From: UBA8106 sp964569695
GTDB taxonomy: Bacteria > Acidobacteriota > Vicinamibacteria > Vicinamibacterales > UBA823
Length of the DNA: 64,000 nt
Assembly: GCA_964569695.1 (NCBI GenBank)
Contig: CAZMUA010000002.1
Span: forward strand, 62,001 to 126,000
Reading direction: 5' to 3'
The translations under genes and the position numbers were made by a program. Below, in pieces: positions 63,803-64,000 of the stretch (position 1 is the first letter of the stretch; each line of letters starts with the position of its first letter). The notes beneath the pieces are model-generated. The model ran no database searches. It saw nothing but the letters and a program-made list of their open reading frames with translations, and was not told the DNA's origin.

Positions 63803-64000
63803 CTATGCGCCAGGCCGACTGAGAATAATCACGACTTCCTTTCCCGCGGAGAGGCCATTATTCACAGTGACACCATGAAACTGAAACCCCGCGGCTTGGG
63901 CCCTACGCAACTCGCCTTGCATGGTGGAAGTCTTATTCGTGGCTAGGAGTGAGTACTCGATGGGTGCAATCCTCTCTGGATCGCGACTACGTGACAAAAA
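63803..64000 (-). CDS. Partial protein at window edge, unknown
   Basis: The last 66 codons of a gene whose 5' end lies beyond the window; the frame is open to base 64000. The visible part contains YSLLATNKTSTMQGELRRAQ and GFQFHGVTVNNGLSAGKEVVIILSR, which recalls the C-terminus of short uncharacterised exported proteins with an A-T-x-x-T-S-T-M-Q-x-E-L motif. It ends three bases before the sialidase-like ATG, so the two are co-transcribed. Function unknown. Confidence 0.7.
   Translation of the reverse strand, partial: FLSRSRDPERIAPIEYSLLATNKTSTMQGELRRAQAAGFQFHGVTVNNGLSAGKEVVIILSRPGA

Overview
The window is a protein-dense bacterial chromosome segment with short intergenic gaps (none over 300 bases) and about 50% GC by eye. 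I see no rRNA, tRNA, insertion sequence, CRISPR array or phage gene. A heterotroph of the Acidobacteriota type (Vicinamibacteria-like) fits best. The reasons are a DUF6152 protein, a very large VPS10/sortilin-like beta-propeller protein, a cytochrome c-copper monooxygenase fusion, a Sb-PDE-type PHP phosphodiesterase, and many Sec- or Tat-exported enzymes and beta-propellers with outer-membrane features (a porin). This taxonomic guess is inference from family content only.

Layout. 0-11 kb is mostly minus strand: a Tat-exported HisC-like aminotransferase, a small exported protein divergent from a DUF6152 protein, a Tat-exported sulfite-oxidase-like molybdoenzyme, an LVIVD propeller protein, a run of DUF305, FGE-like and NqrB/RnfD-like membrane genes, a SEC-C protein and a putative porin. 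11-25.6 kb holds an AT-rich solitary PD-(D/E)XK nuclease, a GH78 alpha-L-rhamnosidase, NHL and hypothetical exported proteins, a cytochrome c/copper monooxygenase divergent from a HupE/UreJ-like membrane protein, an Nmad3 protein, a PHP phosphodiesterase and the VPS10-like protein.

25.7-39.5 kb is the most coherent unit: nine plus-strand genes, most with 4-11 base overlaps. They encode Gfo/Idh/MocA oxidoreductase, DUF993, two sugar-phosphate-isomerase-like TIM barrels, a second Gfo/Idh/MocA oxidoreductase, a sodium:solute symporter, a secreted heparinase II/III-like lyase, a six-hairpin glycosidase and an unrecognised 781-residue probable glycosidase. I infer a glycan or glycoside catabolic operon in which imported sugars are processed by oxidation and TIM-barrel elimination/isomerisation chemistry in addition to hydrolysis.

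39.5-49.6 kb contains a short MetE-like methyltransferase, a DJ-1/PfpI protein, a minus-strand set (Tat-exported ThDP enzyme, c-type cytochrome, Tat-exported enolase-superfamily enzyme), an exported amidohydrolase, an M28 peptidase and an S51 peptidase. 49.7-58 kb has housekeeping-like genes: YajQ, a Sel1-repeat protein, a fatty acid hydroxylase, an EVE protein, a two-RCK potassium channel, then a cyclophilin, a BNR propeller and a TlpA thioredoxin. 58-64 kb (minus strand) carries a GT-C-like polytopic protein, a Rieske oxygenase alpha subunit, an exported RraA-like protein, an exo-sialidase-like protein and a gene cut by the window edge.

A recurring theme is export of enzyme families that are normally cytoplasmic (HisC-like, ThDP enzyme, enolase superfamily, RraA, S51), which suggests much of this metabolism is periplasmic or at the cell envelope.
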